This document shows positions 1-64,000 of a stretch of DNA of 64,000 bases, in pieces. Under the pieces are notes generated by a model that worked only from the letters and a program-made list of their open reading frames with translations, was not told the DNA's origin and made no database searches. Source of the DNA: Colias croceus (taxonomy: Eukaryota; Arthropoda; Insecta; Lepidoptera; Pieridae); the NCBI RefSeq assembly GCF_905220415.1, contig NC_059565.1, forward strand, positions 4,054,501 to 4,118,500, given 5' to 3'. The first letter of the stretch is position 1, and every line of letters starts with the position of its first letter. The position numbers and the translations under genes were made by a program.

Positions 1-229
1 TTATTAAATAATTACTGAGTTAAAAATATCTGCGAAATGTGTTTATTGTGGTAATAACGTACATTCAATGCAAGAAATTATAGATACATTTTCATCTAGA
101 TAGCTAAGTTTCTATTTAAATGTTAAAAAATATGACTGCTTAAGAATAGAAAATCTGTTTAAAAATTCATACAACTGATAAATAAGCCCGCCAACGTTGC
201 TAAATCTCCAAACATTCCATTCACTAATA

Positions 230-680
230 TCTAGTCTAGTTAGAAACAGTTTGACTGTCGTGATGCTATGCGATTTCGGAAGACGCACACGCTGTGTCGA
301 ATGTGGACCGCTACGGTCTGGTGACCCAGTAACTCGTTCCGCAGTATAAGCCAGAATTGATCCTGGTTTAAGACGAAACTTGACAGGTTAAACCACGTTT
401 TCATAATTGTTTGAGATGATCCTTGTTTTAAGACGATCCTATCAACTAGCTATTAAACTTGATAGATTAAACCACAGTTCAACACATATTGAGATGATCC
501 TGGTTTAAACATACTCCTATAAATTATTGACTCCTTAGTAAATGCTATAGATTTGGAAGACGCACATGCTGTGTCGAATGTAGTCGGCTACGGTCTGGTG
601 ACCCAGTAACTCGTTCTGCTCGCTGAATGAAACTTTGGCTTGAGATAATCCTGGTTTAAGACGATTCTATGAATTAAACG
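230..680. repeat. Duplicated segment of about 280 bp plus scattered short direct repeats
   Basis: Bases about 260-355 and 540-635 are diverged copies around GAAGACGCACACGCTGTGTC and GGTCTGGTGACCCAGTAACT. A GATCCTGGTTTAAGACGA-like motif recurs near 360, 418, 493 and 647. Family unknown. Confidence 0.7.
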
Positions 681-1129
681 TAAGACGTTAAACCATGGAT
701 AAACAGATGATTACATTTTCAATTTGGGTGTCGAGCGACGAGCACGCTTGTTATGATAAGACTGAATTTTTTTCCTTTATAAAAAAGCGTGCAAGCGATC
801 ACCACTGCGCATGAAGCTTCACAGGTTAAATTAATATAAAATTTTGATTAATTAAATCTTGTTTTAACAAAAACATTTAGTTATAATTCTACCTTAGTTA
901 CGTTCTAATGAAACAGGTTTTAACAGTAAAAACATAATATAGCGATATACAATATTATATAGTCTATCCTGATTTCTCTCCACGAGTGTCAGATTTCCGT
1001 CCACTGCACTAGAGAGTGCACCTGCTTTGTGCATAATACCTAAGTAAGTACTTAGTTGCTTCCTGGGTTTGAATGCATTGTATTGAGTAGGTAAGAATGA
1101 TTGTAATTATAATAGGGGTATATATGATA

Positions 1130-1309
1130 CTAGCTTACCGCCCGCGGTTTCGCCCGCTTTGTCTAAAACCTAATAAATTATATACTAAAACCTTCGCCTT
1201 GAATCACTCTATCTATAAAAAAAAACCGCATCAAAATCCGTTGCGTAGTTTTTAACCATACATAGGGACATACGGACAGAGAAAGCGACTTTGTTTTATA
1301 CTATGTAGT
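1130..1309 (-). mobile_element. Helitron-like repeat, family C
   Basis: Reads on the minus strand from ACTACATAGTATAAAACAAA to GCGGGCGGTAAGCTAG. In this annotation family C means this start and the 3' end AAGCTAG. Confidence 0.55.
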
Positions 1310-1948
1310 CATGTTTTGACATTAATTAAAGTTTATGTATAGGCTACTATTATGTATTCTGTGGTATTGGTAGAAACTTTTACAAGTCTAGTGTTGGAAG
1401 GTGGTCGGAAGAAATGTGAAATGAAATCAATCTGAGTCAAGATCTGAGTGTTTATGTAGTTTTTAGAACAATGACGTCCTGTCAAATCATAATTTTGAGA
1501 AGTTTTGTTTAAGGAGGAAAATCTACCATACTTATGAATTATCATCTTATCTCGTTACCGTATACCTACCTACCTCGGAATATAATCTAAAAACAGAGAT
1601 ATTAAATAATATTTTCTTGCTTTTAACTTTTAAGTTAGAGCATCAGACAAGAAGTCGTTGACTTTTTTAAGCAAAGTTTTTGTTACATAAATATTACATT
1701 AAAGAGCTCGTAAAAACATTACTATCTTAATTTTTTTGATATTTTCTTAAGAATTAGTTGTTAATTCAAATATAATGATACTTTTATGAATCTTTTATTA
1801 TTATAAAATTTAAGTATTATGTCATAGAACATTTCATAGAACGCTCGCATCTCATTCCAGTTTATTTCACTGAGCTACTTAGATTTTTTTTTATTATTAT
1901 GGATCTATATTGTATGCTAATGAACGTCTAAAGTAGATACCATATTAC

Positions 1949-2070
1949 TATTCAAACTCAAACTCAAACATTTATTTAATTATTTATTCAATTAGACTTC
2001 TTCTAGAAGCACTTTTGAATCGTCATTACATATTAATTTTTAACATTTACCATCCATTTACCATATTAAA
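1949..2070 (-). mobile_element. LINE 3'-end fragment
   Basis: Reverse complement of the tail seen at 49588, 54503 and 58515: ...AAGTGCTTCTAGAAGAAGTC then AATTGAATAAATAA and (GTTTGA)n. Confidence 0.6.
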
Positions 2071-2476
2071 TATCTCTCATCTCTATCAGTTATTTTTTTT
2101 ATTTTAATTTGTCCGCCTGTCTACCGGAACCTCTAGTCACAATGTAACAAATTGGGTAATTACAGTAATTATTCTTTCGTAAGAGGGAAGCCGGTTCGAC
2201 GTAACGCACTCGAATTAGCATATAACAGATGTAATGAATTAACTATGTATGTTGTGTGGTGTTACGTGGGGTGTTTTTGCTATGTTGGGTTGTTGAATAA
2301 ATGATTTCGAGAAGTTATGGAATATAACGTATGTTTGCTATTGTAAATTGATCATTTGACCATGAATTTACTACTCTGTTATTAATTTAAAAGATCGTGG
2401 TAGTTTTGTCTGTTTCTTATTTTTTATGTAAATTATAATGTTTATTATATGATTCGTCAATTGGACGTATTTTAAA

Positions 2477-2660
2477 TCTTTATATATAAAAATGAATCCC
2501 AAAATGTGTTGGTAAGCGCATAACTTGAGAACGGCTGAACCGATTTCGATAATTCTTTTTTTATTATATTCCTTGAAGTACGAGGATGGTTCTTATGAGT
2601 ATGAGTATGGTAGAGAAAACGTAAATATGTACCACAGGCGAAGCCGGGGCGGACCGCTAG
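2477..2660 (+). mobile_element. Helitron-like repeat, family B
   Basis: TCTTTATATATAAAAATGAA at the 5' end, GGCGAAGCCGGGGCGGACCG plus CTAG at the 3' end, inserted between A and T. Family B is defined here by that 3' end. Confidence 0.55.
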
Positions 2661-3877
2661 TAGGTGATAGAATTAAGTTTATATTTTGAAAATAAAGTTT
2701 ATATTTTGAGGAATAAGTTTCAATTTGGTTAACAAAAAATCGTGCAAAATATTTTAGACTCAATTTGATTAATAATATTATCCAATTTCAAATACAGATA
2801 AAAGATCGAGATTCACAATAACTTTTTAGCCTTAGATTTACGACTATAGCAAAATACCTAAACATACGCAAAAATAATAACGTCACAACCCGATTATATA
2901 GGTACCAATATAACTATAAACTACCAACAAAACTCATGACACTTTCATAATAACAAAATAACAGTAATTAAAATATTTACTGCCATAGCACCTTTCCGTA
3001 AAACCACAGTATAACTATATCCTTGGCACAGTTAAGTTACTAACCGTGAAATGTTATATAATACAATTTGTATTGACATAACTGTTAACTAATCAGCGGG
3101 TAAAGGTGTAAATTTTTGTTAAGGAAAACTTAATACTGTTAATAGATTGTCTTAGTAAAATTATTTACCACTTAAGTTGATCTTTGTGTTACGCTTTGTG
3201 TTACTTATTTTACATGTTTCTTATCGTTTAAACCTGCCTTGTACGGTGAAAAATATTTTAAAACGAAAGTCATCTAAATCGGCTCATCCGTTTTCGAGTT
3301 TTAGCGAGACTTGTGAACAGCATTTCAGGAAATACTGTTAAGCCTGCCAGTGTTGCTCAATTTTATCACAATTCTTGAAACATAAATAAAAAACATGTAC
3401 GTTATACCCAACGATGAGGTAATTTACAATAATAATTATCTCGTAAGAAAAAAAAGTAAAAAACCGCTATGTCGTACAGTCTATTATAAATTAGATAATA
3501 TAAATAATATCGGTTAAAATCATTAACAGCATACCAAACAAAAATTCGCTTATAAAATAAATGCATACAGTAATGCGAAAGTGACATAAATATGCACAAC
3601 ATTTCAATATGTAATTATATATTGCATATTTAAATAAATATCTTATGTGAAATACAGCGGAACGTGCTATGCAATTTGCAAGCGATGTAGCAGAAATTTC
3701 GAGGTGAAATGTAGGTAACAAGATTGTAACCTAAATATCTAGACAGGTTCGAAGTGTGGTGTGAGCCAGGGAATTTTAGATCTGATAGTTAGCCTTATGC
3801 ACGCTTCACTCGCACACTTCCGTGTATGGTGAAGCTTTGGAACGATTTACCATCTGTTGTGAACAACTACGGCATTA

Positions 3878-4091
3878 GGCTGGTTGCAGAGCTTGACCGA
3901 CCGTCAGTGCGTACCGTTGCGTCGGTCCTGACGATACGCATCAACAATTGTATGACTATGACACTAACTATGCGCATGACAATACGCGTGCGTATGGTCG
4001 GTCTAGCTATGAACGGTTTTATGAATTTCCATACATATGACAAGCGCGACCGACGTACGCACTGACGGTCGGTCAAGCTCTGCAACCAGCC
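3878..4091. mobile_element. Harbinger-type MITE with perfect terminal inverted repeats
   Basis: Perfect inverted termini of about 36 bp (starting GGCTGGTTGCAGAGCTTGAC) flank a 140 bp core. TTA is duplicated on both sides (3875-3877 and 4092-4094), the target size of PIF/Harbinger elements. Small ORFs on both strands here are by-products of the repeat. Confidence 0.8.
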
Positions 4092-4149
4092 TTAAGAAAA
4101 GATTATCACTAAAAGTTCGGCAAAGAACCTGTGACACTACAAGTGTAAC

Positions 4150-4220
4150 AAGTGTTTATAGACGGTGGAAAAAGTCTGCCTATACGCTAAGGCAGAGTTT
4201 ATAGCTTCGGACAGTTTTAA
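4150..4220. repeat. Palindromic repeat, GGCAGAGTTT family
   Basis: Contains the TCTGCCT...AGGCAGAGTTT palindrome and GTCCGAAG box shared with 30046 and 59852. Confidence 0.55.
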
Positions 4221-4913
4221 ACGTCAATGGTGCCTATAAACAAAATTGAATAGTGAAATATGTTGAATGTATCTTGTCCTAAAATAGAACTTATGACACA
4301 ATAAAAATACCTACTCGTTTAAGGACAAAAATATTATAAATACAGTACAATAAAAGTATAATTGAACATTTTAATTACTTTTTTACCAGCCCGCCGCTTG
4401 TCGGGAAGTTTATAATAATACTTAGCAGCGAAAATACGTCAATTGCGCAATTCAGAAAATGTGTCAACGAGTCTGCAGAAAGACCCTAAGTAAATAGGTC
4501 ATATATATGTATATAATAGGATATAACGATATGAAATTAAAGACAACATCAAACTTTTAATTGAGTTACGTAAAATAACTAGCTCGATCCCGCGGGTTCG
4601 TTCGGGTAGTTATACACAAATGAAAAGTTCATTAAGAATGATTGAAATCATATAGTTTACCAATCTCTGATAAGTGTACACACTTTGAATAAAATATTTT
4701 GTACATACATGTCGTTTATGTACAAATATACAGGTAAAGCTAAAAAGAGTGTTAAAAAGAATTCATTTTTATACAGGTAGCCTATGTGCTAATCCAGACT
4801 ATAATGCAATAATCTATCTTTGTTCAAAATATCGTACATAACTGCTGTTTTTGAAAACGTTACAAAAATTCTTACAAATTTTCGCGTTTCTGATGGATGC
4901 AAATTACTAGTAC

Positions 4914-4965
4914 GGCCGGTTGCAGAGCTTCACCGACCATTAGTGCGTACGTCAGTCGCGCTAAA
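4914..4965 (-). mobile_element. Fragment of the 3878-type MITE
   Basis: GGCCGGTTGCAGAGCTTCAC and the following bases match the right end of the 3878 element in reverse, with several substitutions. Confidence 0.6.
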
Positions 4966-6139
4966 GTACCTACATAGTAAGTTGTAATTTACAAGCAAAT
5001 CATGTTACAATCTATAACAAAACATATCACGTATCAAATAGTATTCACAAGGATTTTTAACAAGCTCAACTAGGTAGGAATGGAATGGGCCACTTTCTTA
5101 ATACAAGTGTATGATAATAAGGGCGTAGGTGGCGTGGGCTGACCTTGCTCACACCTTCCGTTGGAGATTGGTTAATTGGCTTGTCGTGTGCTTTGTTTTG
5201 ATAGTTAGATGTTAGGAATCTTTTTTCACAGTTAAAAAGCTTTGGTATATTTGCGCAGTTTGCAGTGGAAAACCAGTATAATATGTGCATTGTATTGGAC
5301 TTCTTTTATGTCTTTCTTGAACGAGGTTAGACGAAAAGAATAATGTAGAGAGGCAGTTCGGCTTACTTCGTCCAACTTTTTGTAGCACCGCGGACTTCGG
5401 CCGAGTACTTCGCCGAGGAACTTCGCGAGTAGTGTAGAGGAGGTGTAAGAAGAGTTTTTGAATCGTTATCTATACTAATATTATAACTAAATAGTTTGTT
5501 ACCTTGATTGATTGGAGGCGAAAAGCTAAGGAATTAGAAAGCCAATTTATCGATGAAAGCTATAGTTATACATCATCACGCTAAAAAGAATAGAATCGAA
5601 GTTAGTAATACATATTTAGGACCGGTTCTGAAGGCAGTTTATACAGAGAAGAGCCCGAAAGAAGCTATGGTTGATCTTTTAAGATTGGTTTGATTTTTCG
5701 CAAGTTTCAATTATATGCTGCAATAGCAATATAAGAATGTATTTATTTAAATACACTTCTGAAACGATTTGTATTTTCATATTGCGTATTTACCACAGGT
5801 CCCGAAGGTAATTTCTAAAGAGAAGAGCGGGCAGTAGACTCTGTGGGTGCTGTTTTAAATTTATTAAGATCTAATTGACAAATTATGTGTGGTACAAATC
5901 TCTTTCAATTTTATCCAACAAGATATATCTTTAAGAAGTGCTTTCGACTTGTCATTATGCATATTTATATTACGAAAGGAGGTAACTCTGTTGTAAATTT
6001 TGATTTAGGATTATGTAATGTGTGTTTTATGATGTGAACATGCCCGTGATCGGTTTCGATTGCTATGTAAATATAGTTATTAATAATAAAGGCTACGAAC
6101 ATATTGAATTAGATGTGTCGTTATAAATGGATATCGATA

Positions 6140-6317
6140 CTAGATTTTCGTCCGCAGCTTCGCCCTCGTTTTCAAAGAAAAATCCGCATGGTTCCCGTTC
6201 TTGAGAGATTTCTGAGATAACCTTTTTCTAGCTCTTAATCTGCCTACATACCAAATTTAACTGTAATTGGTTCAGTACATCCATCCTCACAAACTTTCGC
6301 ATTTATAATATTGTATA
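6140..6317 (-). mobile_element. Helitron-like repeat, family D
   Basis: Minus-strand copy ending CGGACGAAAATCTAG. Family D copies carry GGTAACTTGGATTAACAC-like interiors and a TTTTCTTTGAAAACG box near the 3' end; this copy is diverged. Confidence 0.5.
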
Positions 6318-6589
6318 CGCTGATTTAGACGTATCTGATTTTACAAAAATTGTACTAGATCTGCTTATAAATTGAAGTCAAACTTGGATAATGAAAGGTA
6401 CAATATTGGTAGGTAGTTACACAAAAATAAATCAGTAGGATGTGTGCGTTCAGCCAAACCAAAAGTAAATCTTTATATGAACAGTATAGCATACTGCTAA
6501 TATAAAGATTTAACTTATGCAGTATTGCTACATCTTGCTCTATAATACCCATGCGCATACGCACGACGTTCAGCAAAAAAGCAATTCAT

Positions 6590-6720
6590 CTCGTAATCGA
6601 CCATTGTTCATGTACCCAGTGAAAGTGGAAAGTGAAAGGTAGCTGGTTCGATTACTTGCAAGGGCTAATTTTTGCATATTTGTTGTTTATTTGGTTGTTG
6701 TTCTAATTTGTAAGTAACCT
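6590..6720 (+). mobile_element. Decayed tRNA-derived SINE remnant
   Basis: GTAGCTGGTTCGATTACTTG resembles a tRNA B box followed by a GGGCTAATTTTTGCAT-type body. The 5' half is missing or unrecognisable. Confidence 0.35.
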
Positions 6721-6972
6721 CATAGTTTAAGCCGGGTAAGGCATTTCATAAAAAATTTACAAGTCCTGATTTTTCTATAACATTGAATAAATTTTAATGA
6801 AATATTATTTTTTTAATATGTCTAATATAATATTCACGTCATGTTCTATAGTTTATCTTTTTAAGGTGAATATATTTTTTTACTGCTGGTTTCAGATTAA
6901 GTAAACAAACATGCAGTTTGTGTAGCTGTTTGTATTATGTTTTAAAAATATAGTTAGTTTACAGTAGATTTT

Positions 6973-7131
6973 CTTATGCCCGTGGTACATGTTTACGTTT
7001 TCTCTTTATAAGAATCATCCTCGTAACCTCGTAAGTCGTACTTCAAGGAATATTATAACGAAATCGGTTCAGCTGTTCTCGAGATTTGCGCTGAGCAACA
7101 AATTTAGCGTTTCATTTTTATATAATAGATT
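6973..7131 (-). mobile_element. Helitron-like repeat, family B, 3' end damaged
   Basis: Carries the family B interior (TACGTTTTCTC, ATCCTCGTA, CGAAATCGGTTCAGCTGTTC) but has lost the CTAG terminus. Confidence 0.45.
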
Positions 7132-7779
7132 TCTTCATACTACATATTAGTAAATGAGAATATAACATGGTTTGTTTATCTAAGTAGCCTTTATTTTTAA
7201 ATAAAAAAATGAAGTCCCGTGTGTAGTGGGATAAGGGGCGGATGCATTATGCATACATCTGTTTCGCTGATCGATTTTTTAGGGATTGGTTATTTTTAAT
7301 AACTGTAGTGTATAATGATACGATTAGAAGTCTGAAAGCTAACAGACTATTTGTAAAACCTATGCCTGTATTTGGATGACATTTGCAATTCAGTCGATGT
7401 GTCTTCCATGTACAGAAAACTAATATGGCGGTGGTTAGGGCTGTGCCAAATAAATAAGAAATACAAAATTGTATTGATTTTTGCAAAAATAATTGAACAT
7501 TGTAGTTAGTACTAGTTTTTTTTGCAAGAATGATATAAAAACATTATAAGTAGACCGTAGGTTCTTGTAATCTCGGAAAAGTATGTTGTTGTTTTTAAAT
7601 ATGATTTTTACACATTACACATTACCTACTAAATTTACTACACGACTCACTTTTTATTTATAGTCTCGATTGCAGGATGCCGAGTGATTGTTTGATATTT
7701 TTTAGTAAAAGCCGAAGAGCTTAAAAAATAATGTTTTCTTAAAATTTTTGTTAATATAAAAATATTGGTAAATATCGTG

Positions 7780-7967
7780 CCAGCCCTATCCACAGCGGAA
7801 CCAATATGGCGTCGTGAGTTCACCAATCATATATACGGCGTTAGGCTATTTCCCGCGATCACGCGGTTCCGGCAAGCGGTTTCCGCGCTTGAAATGGAAA
7901 GTTAACGGCTTTTTTGTTGAAGGGATGTTTGGTTAGTGTTGTTTTGTGAATAGGTTTAGGTGTTAAG
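7780..7967 (+). promoter_or_regulatory. GC-rich block ending in a donor-like site, possible non-coding first exon
   Basis: It contains several CpG-rich palindromic pieces (CCGCGATCACGCGG) and ends TTAAG|GTGAGA, a good donor. It could be an alternative promoter and 5' UTR exon of the downstream gene, or a decayed transposon end. No ORF of note. Confidence 0.2.
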
Positions 7968-8686
7968 GTGAGACGAAGTTTGTTGGATGCAATATTATAG
8001 AGACGATTTGAAATAAAATATTATACTTCATGGACTTGATCATTTGCCCTGATTGACTGGAAGGGAATCACTACTATAAGGCTGCAAAATTCATTAAGCT
8101 GTTTATCGCTTTTAATATATAATTTTTGTATACAATTAGTACTTTAGACCGCATTTAAAACGAGTAAATTAATAAAATTTATTTTTCATTCAAGAGAATA
8201 TCTCTGTATTATAAACTATAATATTATAATATTATTAGTTCTGTAGGTAGGTACTCTGTAGATGCATAGCACACTAACAATTATTTAATTATCCTACTCA
8301 TAAGTCAAAACGAAAATTTGGGATGAATTGGGATGACTGTTTGATACGCTTCCACGAAAAAACTACTGGGCAGATTTGGATGAAACTTAATAGTAATATC
8401 TAGATTACATCAGAATAATATAAAAATTTTAATTAAGTATTTCTTTAGTTATTTTGTTTAAACAAACGAACTGACAAAAGCAATTAACAGTCAATCAGTA
8501 TTGGAAAGTACTTAACCGACAGTGAAACAGTAATCGTATTATTGAATCGATTAATTAGCTTTCACTTGTATAATCGATATTAATCGATACAGCTGTATCG
8601 GCACGAGATTGTATCGGTTGATGAAAAATATTCTACGAATAAAAGGTAGTTTGTATTAACTTTCATGTAACATGTATCACTACGTA

Positions 8687-8870
8687 TCTATACTAATATT
8701 ATAAAGAGGAAAGGTTTGTACGTATCTATGTATGTATGGTTCTCACGCATAAACTACTGGACCGATTTTGATGAAATTTGACACAAACAATCTTTAGACC
8801 CTTAAAAAGAACATAGGTTACCTTTTATTGCGAATTATGTACCATGGGCAAAGCCGGGGTGGACCGCTAG
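8687..8870 (+). mobile_element. Helitron-like repeat, family B end
   Basis: TCTATACTAATATTATAAAG at the start and GGGGTGGACCGCTAG at the end, between A and T; its interior differs from the 2477 copy. Confidence 0.6.
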
Positions 8871-9010
8871 TTATGAAATAAATCCATGTGAGTTTGCTCG
8901 CGATAAATTCGAAGACTACTGTATATTTTCGTTCTGTTTTCATCAATGGATAGCGTGGTTTTCGATGAAGGCGAAGGTGCAGGTGGAAAGCTAGAATATT
9001 ATACAACATC

Positions 9011-9110
9011 GTCACGTGATGTGTAAGGCGATGATTTTGATATCTTTGAATCTTGCCAGAGAAGTTTCATTTCTGACACGTGTACTCGGCACACACGCTC
9101 TTTTTATAAG
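9011..9110 (+). repeat. Repeat family X, 5'-truncated copy
   Basis: Shares AATCTTGCCAGAGAAGTTTC and CTGACACGTGTACTCGGCAC with copies at 36905 and 61345. Unknown type. Confidence 0.6.
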
Positions 9111-9379
9111 ACGCTTATATTGAATATTCCTACAGAAAAACTGAAATTTAACATTTTTAAGAGAGAGAAATCTTGGTTTGTACGTTTTTTTTAACAGCAT
9201 AGATTATAAATTCCTATTCTTATTTAGATATCATTAAAATGATTTACAAATGCGATAAATATAGAAAGGAGAAGTTAATAAATAACGAGAGAAAGCAAAA
9301 GGTATGTCCCTATAGACTGGTTTTAACTAGAGTACTTTTACTTATACGCAACAAGAAATGTACGTACAATTATAATAGA

Positions 9380-9536
9380 CTAGCTATCCGCCCAGGCTTC
9401 TCACGCGTTTTTTAAGAATAACCCGCGTAGTTCCCGTTCCCGTGGGATTTACAGGATAAAATCTACCCTATATGTTAATCCAAGTTACCCTCTATATGTG
9501 TGCAAAATTTCATTGTAATCGGTTCAGTAGTAATAT
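9380..9536 (-). mobile_element. Helitron-like repeat, family D, truncated
   Basis: Minus copy with ACTAGCTATCCGCCCAGGCT at its 3' end; its 5' part is cut off where repeat X (9541) begins. Confidence 0.5.
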
Positions 9537-9540
9537 GTGC

Positions 9541-9615
9541 CAACAATCAACGTCGTCGCCTTCTCTATGACGTGACGGTATTGCCATGACGCGATCTTGA
9601 AATTTTACTCTAGAC
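9541..9615 (-). repeat. Repeat family X, truncated copy
   Basis: Reverse complement of TTCAAGATCGCGTCATGGCA and CCGTCACGTCAT, the opening part of the family seen in full at 61345. Confidence 0.6.
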
Positions 9616-9796
9616 TCTAAACAAGTTTCATTTCAAAAATAAACGTAAAACAGAAAAGGAACCTGCCGTATTACACGAGTACTTACAAGGTTGAAAAATT
9701 TAGTGTCGTGATAAAAACGTTAAGTATGTGTTAGCGATAACGTGTAGGTCTGTGCGAGAAATACTTCCTGGATAAACCATAGGTTTATCTGTAATA

Positions 9797-9877
9797 ACTC
9801 AGCCCCCGGAATCACAGACACAATAGAAAATCTATTGTGTCGTGGCCCGATCGGGCTGCTCGGGGCTTAATGGGTTA
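9797..9877. repeat. Small foldback repeat (about 80 bp)
   Basis: Holds a perfect 11-bp hairpin, GACACAATAGA-AAA-TCTATTGTGTC (9817-9841), between ACTCAGCCCCCGG and GCTCGGGGCTTAATG. A second copy lies at 25212. Confidence 0.7.
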
Positions 9878-10169
9878 AAGTTAAACTGGTCTGGATTTTT
9901 GTAAGAATGTATTGAATATGCTCGTTATTTATTTATTATGGTTCATCCTAGAAAGAATTAAACGGGTAAATCTAATACAAACTTATCGGTAAGAATTATC
10001 GTACAAATGGCAGCCTTATTGCTACACAGAAATCTCTGCCAGACAACCTGTTCTTTTTACCATTTAACGCGCAAATCATTATACCTACGGATTTTAATGA
10101 TAGTCTATACTCTATAGTGATGTAGTATGACGAGGTAGTGATGTAGCTTTGTACCTACCATAACAATAA

Positions 10170-10210
10170 AGCAATTATAGCTTATAATATACATATAAGC
10201 TATAATTGCT
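10170..10210. repeat. Perfect 16-bp inverted repeat
   Basis: AGCAATTATAGCTTAT, nine bases, then its exact complement. AT-rich hairpin of unknown role. Confidence 0.8.
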
Positions 10211-10639
10211 CTGCACGCGGATTTGTCTCTGATTAAAACCGCGAGGTATAGCTTAGAATTAGAATAAGATCGGTTTTTTGATAAATTTCTCCTTTTAAAT
10301 ATTAACGTGTTTAAAATTGGTTTTTCTTATCTATACAGTAATGAACAGATATAGATAAGTTTTATTAAGATATAGATGGAACTAACTACAGCGATGATTA
10401 AACTTAAAAGTTTAAAATAAAGGTAATACGGTCGTATAATAAGGTATGTAATATAAGGCTTCTAGATAGAGCATGTAATAAACTTAATTAATAAATAAAT
10501 GTGATAGATTCAGTTAGTATATTATTGGTTCTATCACAGTATAGACTATCATTAACATACATTATTTTAAAATTCAGAACTATAATGGTATTAAATCATT
10601 TATAAATATTACTAAGAAAACTGCAAACGCTATACTTTA

Positions 10640-10858
10640 ATTCACATAAATAATTTCTAGTGCAGTGAGTGAGCAAGCTCCTTTATAAAGTAAATAATTC
10701 GAGAAATGGAATGCAGTGCGGCGCGTACAGTTCGAAGTTTAAAAGTGACATTCCAAATTCAAATTTGACACGTGTTCCGATTTCGAATTTGACACTGCGT
10801 GTTCCAAATTTGAAATAGTGCGTGTATTTGATAGTGGCGTTTTGTTTAAAATGCGAAT
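10640..10858 (+). promoter_or_regulatory. Probable 5' UTR / core promoter of the MAPKBP1-family gene
   Basis: This stretch is richer in CpG than its surroundings and leads directly into the start codon. It contains degenerate direct repeats of a GTGTTCCRAATTT-like motif and an upstream, out-of-frame ATG at 10851. GCAGTGAGTG (about 10664) and GTACAGTTCG (about 10727) resemble arthropod initiators, but no TATA box stands out. The transcription start cannot be fixed from sequence, and a further upstream non-coding exon is possible. Confidence 0.3.

Positions 10859-64000
<53,142 letters not shown>

Larger units (their letters stand above)
1..10639. other. Upstream region, no recognised gene
   Basis: AT-rich DNA with the Helitron-like copies, MITEs, LINE and SINE remnants listed separately. 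No ORF here has recognisable protein similarity; all are under 85 codons. Stretches 700-1128, 2661-3874, 4966-6138, 7132-7780, 7990-8686 and 9878-10169 show nothing I can name. Confidence 0.6.

Noticed and set aside
3826..4085. Overlapping 72-79-codon ORFs on both strands
   Set aside because: They lie on the Harbinger-type MITE and mirror its inverted repeats.
5340..5460. Possible exon in a GC-rich stretch with repeated ACTTCG motifs
   Set aside because: No frame gives a recognisable peptide and there are no convincing splice sites; left as unassigned.

Overview
The window is AT-rich animal nuclear DNA, almost certainly from a moth or butterfly. Three things point there: dozens of about 160-220 bp repeats running from TCTATACTAATATT to CTAG and sitting between A and T, as in the lepidopteran Lep1-type Helitrons; tRNA-derived SINEs; and LINE tails ending in AATAAATAAAT. 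There are no bacterial-style genes. The only host gene I recognise is one large, intron-rich gene on the + strand.

That gene runs from about 10.86 kb to beyond the end of the window. It is the insect member of the MAPKBP1/WDR62 family, a WD40-repeat scaffold for JNK signalling and the spindle pole. I assembled 28 exons by hand (one a candidate), with every splice phase consistent. They give more than 1,500 codons: a short N-terminus, a WD40 region over residues about 24-725, then a long low-complexity tail that is still open at base 64000. Almost none of it shows as a long ORF because most exons are 70-210 bp.

Layout: 1-10.6 kb is upstream DNA with repeats and no recognised gene. 10.64-10.93 kb holds the 5' end and exon 1. 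Introns 1 and 2 (9.2 and 6.4 kb) are full of Helitrons, SINEs and MITEs. 29.3-40.4 kb holds exons 4-19 in short introns. Intron 19 (8.2 kb) holds a 3.5 kb (GACACA/GACACC)n satellite flanked by duplicated segments, a 1.6 kb DNA transposon with a transposase remnant, and a perfect 172 bp inverted repeat. Intron 20 holds a LINE with an almost complete endonuclease-reverse transcriptase ORF. 53.4-64 kb holds the tail exons and several foldback elements.

The most unusual signals are: (1) five places where the edge of an exon has a decayed copy inside a neighbouring intron; (2) the satellite complex in intron 19; (3) Helitron-like copies that share an interior but carry different 3' ends; (4) several foldback families sharing TATA target duplications. 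The very long low-complexity ORFs at 41.8-45.5 kb are artefacts of a six-base repeat that contains no stop codon. All family names are from memory and pattern reading; no search was run.
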